DNA from: Longibacter sp051155795
GTDB lineage: Bacteria; Bacteroidota; Rhodothermia; Rhodothermales; Salinibacteraceae
DNA length: 17,203 nt
Reading direction: 5' to 3'
Assembly: GCF_051155795.1 (NCBI RefSeq)
Contig: NZ_DAXETW010000045.1
Span: 1 to 17,203, forward strand
Position numbers and translations under genes: made by a program. This document shows, piece by piece, positions 14,453 through 17,203 of the stretch (its first letter is position 1; each line of letters starts with the position of its first letter). The notes beneath the pieces are model-generated. The model saw only the letters and a program-made list of their open reading frames with translations. It searched no databases and was not told the DNA's origin.

Positions 14453-14857
14453 ATGGAACCTCGCATCAGCATCATCACCCTCGGCGTCTCGGACCTTCAG
14501 CGCGCGGTCGATTTCTACCAAGACGGGTTGGAGCTACCCCGCTACGAATGGGACGGCGACATCGCGTTCTTCGAAACATCGGCGACGTGGCTCGCGCTCT
14601 TTCCCAGAGACGCACTGGCCGAAGACGCCGGCGTGCCGCCGCGGGGGAGTGGGTTCTCGGGCGTCACCCTGGCTCACATCGTGCGGAGCCGCGACGCCGT
14701 AGACGCGCTCATGGAGCAGGCCATGGCAGCGGGCGCACGGTGCGTCAAGCCGCCCGAAGAAAAAAGCTGGGGCGGCTACTCCGGGTACTTCGCTGATCCC
14801 GATGAGTACCTGTGGGAGATCGCGTGGAATCCATATTTCCCGCTCGTCGAGAACTAA
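14453..14857 (+). CDS. VOC (glyoxalase/bleomycin-resistance) superfamily protein
   Basis: Single VOC protein of 134 residues with two beta-alpha-beta-beta-beta modules: ISIITLGVSDLQRAVDFYQD (5-24) and WLALF (46-50) in the first, VTLAHIVRSRDAVDALMEQAM (71-91) and GYSGYFADPDEYLWEIAWNP (108-127) in the second. His75 and Glu122 are candidate metal ligands, but the first-strand His of glyoxalase I is replaced by Ile/Ser, so the metal site may be incomplete or altered. Such proteins may be lyases, dioxygenases or binding proteins. It is unlike the two-module MhqO-type gene at 3274-4257. No ribosome-binding site is evident; the next gene is 122 nt downstream. Confidence 0.88.
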   Translation: MEPRISIITLGVSDLQRAVDFYQDGLELPRYEWDGDIAFFETSATWLALFPRDALAEDAGVPPRGSGFSGVTLAHIVRSRDAVDALMEQAMAAGARCVKPPEEKSWGGYSGYFADPDEYLWEIAWNPYFPLVEN

Positions 14858-14918
14858 CCCCTCAGTCTGGGGCGTTGCGCCCGAGGTTACGGGTTGTGCG
14901 TTGATTATTCTGCTGCTT

Positions 14919-14946
14919 TCCCACACCTCAGCCCTCCCACACCCCC
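14919..14946. repeat. C-rich leader tract before the isochorismatase-like gene
   Basis: The 9-mer tcccacacc occurs twice at a 16-nt interval (14919-14927, 14935-14943). C-runs of three or more at 14920, 14932, 14936 and 14942 give a quadruplex-compatible pattern on the - strand (loops 9, 1 and 3). It ends 33 nt before ATG 14980, echoing the tracts before 3274 and 4381. Confidence 0.55.
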
Positions 14947-14979
14947 GCATCGCAAGCACAGACCGCTCGACCGAGACCG

Positions 14980-15561
14980 ATGGCAAACGTCATGCATCCC
15001 AAGCGCACCGCTCTTCTCATCATCGATGTACAACAAGGGTTTGAGGACCCTTCGTGGGGCGCGCGCAACAACCAGAATGCGGAGAAAAACATTGCACGGC
15101 TCCTGAAAGCCTGGCGAGACCAGGATGGTCTCGTTGTTTGCGTCCAGCACCTCTCGACGGAGCCGGACTCGCCCCTGCGGCCCGGCCAGCCCGGCGTGCA
15201 ACTCCGCGCGGAGGTACAACCGCGCGAGGGCGACCTGCTCATACAGAAGCGCGTCAACAGCGCCTTCATTGGCACGGACTTACAGACCCAGCTCGAAGCT
15301 CGGGAGATCGGCACGGTGGTGATCGTCGGGCTCACGACGAACCACTGCGTCTCGACGACGGCGCGCATGGCTGCCAATCTGGGGTTTGGCGTGGTCGTCG
15401 TCGACGATGCGACGGCGGCGTTCGATCACACCGACCACCGCGGGCGGCACTTCGACGCGGAGACGATCCACGCGGCCGCGCTAGCCAGTTTGCACGATGA
15501 GTTCGGCGCTGTGCTCGACACGGAAGCGATGCTCACGGCAATGCGCTCAGCAACCCCCTAA
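14980..15561 (+). CDS. Isochorismatase-family cysteine hydrolase
   Basis: Cytosolic hydrolase of 193 residues. The catalytic triad of the family is in place: Asp16 in ALLIIDVQQGF, Lys90 in LIQKRVNSAF, and Cys123 in VIVGLTTNHCVSTTARMA. The VVVDDATAAFD block (139-149) is also typical. Members hydrolyse nicotinamide, N-carbamoyl compounds, or isochorismate; residues here do not decide which. The LxTEPDSPLRPGQPG stretch and length fit the general cysteine hydrolase subgroup widespread in bacteria. ATG 14980 is the first start; ATG 14992 would remove four residues. It converges with the LysR gene on -, with 101 nt between the stop codons. Confidence 0.92.
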   Translation: MANVMHPKRTALLIIDVQQGFEDPSWGARNNQNAEKNIARLLKAWRDQDGLVVCVQHLSTEPDSPLRPGQPGVQLRAEVQPREGDLLIQKRVNSAFIGTDLQTQLEAREIGTVVIVGLTTNHCVSTTARMAANLGFGVVVVDDATAAFDHTDHRGRHFDAETIHAAALASLHDEFGAVLDTEAMLTAMRSATP

Positions 15562-15581
15562 TGCTTGAGCGAGCCATGAAT

Positions 15582-15683
15582 GCGGCTCCCTCGTCCCAGG
15601 CAGAGGCGGAGGCAAGGCGCTTCTGCACAGACTCGCGGATGTGCTTGGAAACGCCTCGATTGCTACGAGGGAACGGGAGCCGC
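15582..15683. other. Long-range inverted repeat at a convergent gene junction
   Basis: GCGGCTCCC (15582-15590) is the exact reverse complement of 15675-15683, and an offset 6-mer pair (15588-15593 with 15666-15671) lies alongside. The right arm is inside the 3' end of the LysR frame. The 84-nt spacer makes it a poor terminator. It may be chance or a degenerate bidirectional 3'-end structure. Confidence 0.3.
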
Positions 15684-16589
15684 GTAGCCGTTGAAAACAT
15701 CGACCGCCGCGAGCTCCTCGATAAATGCGCTCAGGTAGTGAGGAGCGTCTGCGTTTTTCGTCGTGGCGGCGTACCACGTGCGCCAGAGCCCGCCGCTCGT
15801 GATCTGAACGGCAGATAGTGAATGGGTGTCCTGGGTGAACGACGAGGCCGCCCAGCGCTCGATAATGGCCACCCCCATCCGCGCCTTCGCGAGCTCAACG
15901 GCCGCGCTGGTGGCGAGGGGGAGGGTCGTTACCTCCTTCGGTCTGAGATCCGCCGGCAGGAGCACCCTCTTGTAGAGAAGGCTCTCCGTTGGATCCTGCG
16001 TGCTGAGCAGGACATGCTGATCGGCAAAATCCGGTGCATCGACAAAATCCTGATTCCCCCAGGGGTGATCCGTGTGGACGAGGGCGATCATCTCATCGTC
16101 GAAGAGAGGAAAAGCCTGAACATCAGGGACTTGCTCGCAGGACTTCGTTACGACGGCAATATCGATACTCTCTTCGTGAAGGGCTGATAGCGGATCGGGC
16201 GTGGCCTCAGCGACAATGCGAACGTCCACAGCAGGGAAGCGTGCGCGATAGGCTTTCAGCAGGGACGGGAACCAGTGGTAACACGCATAGCACTGTGTGG
16301 CAAGGCGAAGCCGCCCCATGCGCCCTTCTGCAATCTGCTCGGCGTCTGCCTCGGCGCGTTCAAGCTCCGAAAGCACCTTCGTGGCCGTCTGAAGAATCCG
16401 CTCTCCGACGGGTGTCAGGGTCATCTCACGTCCCCCTCGTTTGAAGAGCTCCGCCCCCAGCTTGTCTTCGGCACCCTGTAAGCGCTGACTGAGCGCGGAC
16501 TGCGACCGGTAAAGCCGCTGCGCAGCACCCGTCAGCGTTCCTTCTTCATGAATAGCCTGCACAAGCTGTAGCTCTGGAACGTCCAGCAT
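15663..16589 (-). CDS. LysR-family regulator, MetR-like subgroup
   Basis: Regulator of 308 residues. HTH domain: MLDVPELQLVQAIHEEGTLT (1-20), AAQRLYRSQSALSQRLQGAE (22-41), LFKRGGREMTLTPVGERIL (49-67). The effector domain contains ATQCYACYHWFPSLLKAY (97-114) and FPAVDVRIVAEAT (118-130), the wording I associate with MetR, the homocysteine-responsive activator of methionine genes, and its close relatives. No met gene is in the window, so ligand and targets are open; the divergent SDR gene is the nearest candidate. The frame opens at 16628, but ATG 16589 gives the normal LysR start. A T-N11-A dyad lies 45 nt upstream. Confidence 0.9.
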   Translation of the reverse strand: MLDVPELQLVQAIHEEGTLTGAAQRLYRSQSALSQRLQGAEDKLGAELFKRGGREMTLTPVGERILQTATKVLSELERAEADAEQIAEGRMGRLRLATQCYACYHWFPSLLKAYRARFPAVDVRIVAEATPDPLSALHEESIDIAVVTKSCEQVPDVQAFPLFDDEMIALVHTDHPWGNQDFVDAPDFADQHVLLSTQDPTESLLYKRVLLPADLRPKEVTTLPLATSAAVELAKARMGVAIIERWAASSFTQDTHSLSAVQITSGGLWRTWYAATTKNADAPHYLSAFIEELAAVDVFNGYAAPVPS

Positions 16590-16627
16590 CGTCGTGTAGC
16601 GTTCGGTTTTTCTAATACCTTTTCTCA

Positions 16628-16650
16628 ATAGAATCTATGGATCTGATAGA
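16628..16650. promoter_or_regulatory. Candidate LysR operator with three half-sites
   Basis: ATAGA (16628-16632), TCTAT (16634-16638) and ATAGA (16646-16650). The last two form TCTAT-N7-ATAGA, which contains TAT-N7-ATA and so meets the T-N11-A rule for LysR sites with 5-bp symmetric arms; the first two form an 11-nt palindrome. It is 39-61 nt upstream of the LysR start, in the divergent gap, as expected for autoregulation and control of the SDR gene. The remaining part of the gap (16651-16781) shows nothing further. Confidence 0.55.
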
Positions 16651-16781
16651 GAGACGGTCAGGTTGGAGAAATGGTCCGTCGGCAAGGGCGTGCCCGTCGC
16701 GATCCGGCGACGCGCCGTACGGGAAAGCTTTGATCTGGCGGTGCCCGTTTTCACGAATTCTGCCCCAATCATCAACTGCAT

Positions 16782-17203
16782 ATGTCAACCCAACATGCGC
16801 TCGTCGTCGGGGCCCGAGGGATTATCGGACGCGGGATCCTGCACGGGCTCGCTGAGGAAGACGGGTGGAGGGTCACGGGATGCTCGCGCACGCCCCCGAA
16901 ATTCGAGGGTGACTTCGAGTACCTAACGGTCGATCTCATGGACCCCGAGGACTGTGACGTTGCGCTCGCTGCCGTTCCGGAGACGACGCACGTATTCTTT
17001 GCTGCGTATCAGCCGCGGTCGACGCTCTCGGATGAGGTGGCTCCGAACCTGAAGATGCTCAAAAACCTCGTCGCAGCCCTCGACCAGCACTGCCCGCGAC
17101 TTCAGCGGATTGTGCATTATCAAGGGCTCAAAGTGTACGGGGCGCATCTTGGGCCATTCAAGACGCCCGCCCGGGAGGATGACCCGCGGCACATGCCTCC
17201 GCA
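16782..17203 (+). CDS. SDR-family oxidoreductase, PRISE-like, partial (runs off the window)
   Basis: First 140 residues of an atypical extended short-chain dehydrogenase. It starts MSTQHALVVGARGIIGRGIL; the G-A-R-G-I-I-G loop (11-17) is the NADP(H)-binding glycine motif, followed by GWRVTGCSRTPP, FEYLTVDLMDPEDC and THVFFAAYQPR. HYQGLKVYGAHLGPFKTPARE and DDPRHMPP are distinctive of the PRISE group (progesterone 5-beta-reductase/iridoid synthase-like enone reductases) and their bacterial relatives. It probably reduces an enone. It diverges from the MetR-like regulator, which may control it. The reading frame is still open at the last base of the window. ATG 16782 has no Shine-Dalgarno. Confidence 0.88.
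   Translation, partial: MSTQHALVVGARGIIGRGILHGLAEEDGWRVTGCSRTPPKFEGDFEYLTVDLMDPEDCDVALAAVPETTHVFFAAYQPRSTLSDEVAPNLKMLKNLVAALDQHCPRLQRIVHYQGLKVYGAHLGPFKTPAREDDPRHMPP

Overview
The window looks like chromosomal DNA of a GC-rich member of the Bacteroidota/Rhodothermota, most likely near the halophilic Salinibacter/Longibacter group. That placement is inference. It rests on protein resemblance, on Asp/Glu-rich enzymes (FabF, the GH13 amylase) that suggest salt adaptation, and on the absence of convincing Shine-Dalgarno sequences before almost every start codon. No rRNA, tRNA, CRISPR array, transposase or phage gene was seen.

Layout. (1) 1-1035 holds two tandem copies (period 526 nt in the aligned part) of a non-coding, highly structured repeat. 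Its hairpin stems differ between copies in a compensatory way. This is the least explained and most interesting part of the window. (2) 1036-6549 is a co-directional run of housekeeping and metabolic genes: fabF, a hotdog thioesterase of the MenI/YdiI type, an MhqO-like ring-cleaving dioxygenase, an MhqD-like alpha/beta hydrolase, and a GH13 cyclomaltodextrinase/neopullulanase-like enzyme. Short tandem repeats with 7- or 8-nt periods, several very C-rich, sit in the gaps. (3) 6550-11140 has visibly lower GC. It carries a LysR regulator on +, and on - a second, paralogous LysR, a zinc-free MDR oxidoreductase and a decayed enoyl-CoA hydratase gene (two nonsense codons in the body, one at codon 3, and a frameshift in a poly-G tract). 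(4) 11141-15561 is a + strand series of small accessory genes: rhodanese, GNAT acetyltransferase, DUF6010-like membrane protein, NTF2/SnoaL-like protein, HisN/IMPase-like phosphatase, VOC protein and isochorismatase-like hydrolase. (5) At the right edge a MetR-like LysR gene (-) faces away from a PRISE-like SDR gene (+) that runs off the window. A T-N11-A dyad lies between them.

How the genes may work together: the MhqO-like and MhqD-like genes resemble the quinone/catechol-detoxification pair of the Bacillus MhqR regulon. The quinone-reductase-like MDR, rhodanese and VOC proteins would also suit handling of electrophiles or reactive sulfur, but only the Mhq-type pair is adjacent and specific enough to propose as a unit. 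The LysR/MDR/ECH cluster looks like a small acquired catabolic operon that is now decaying.
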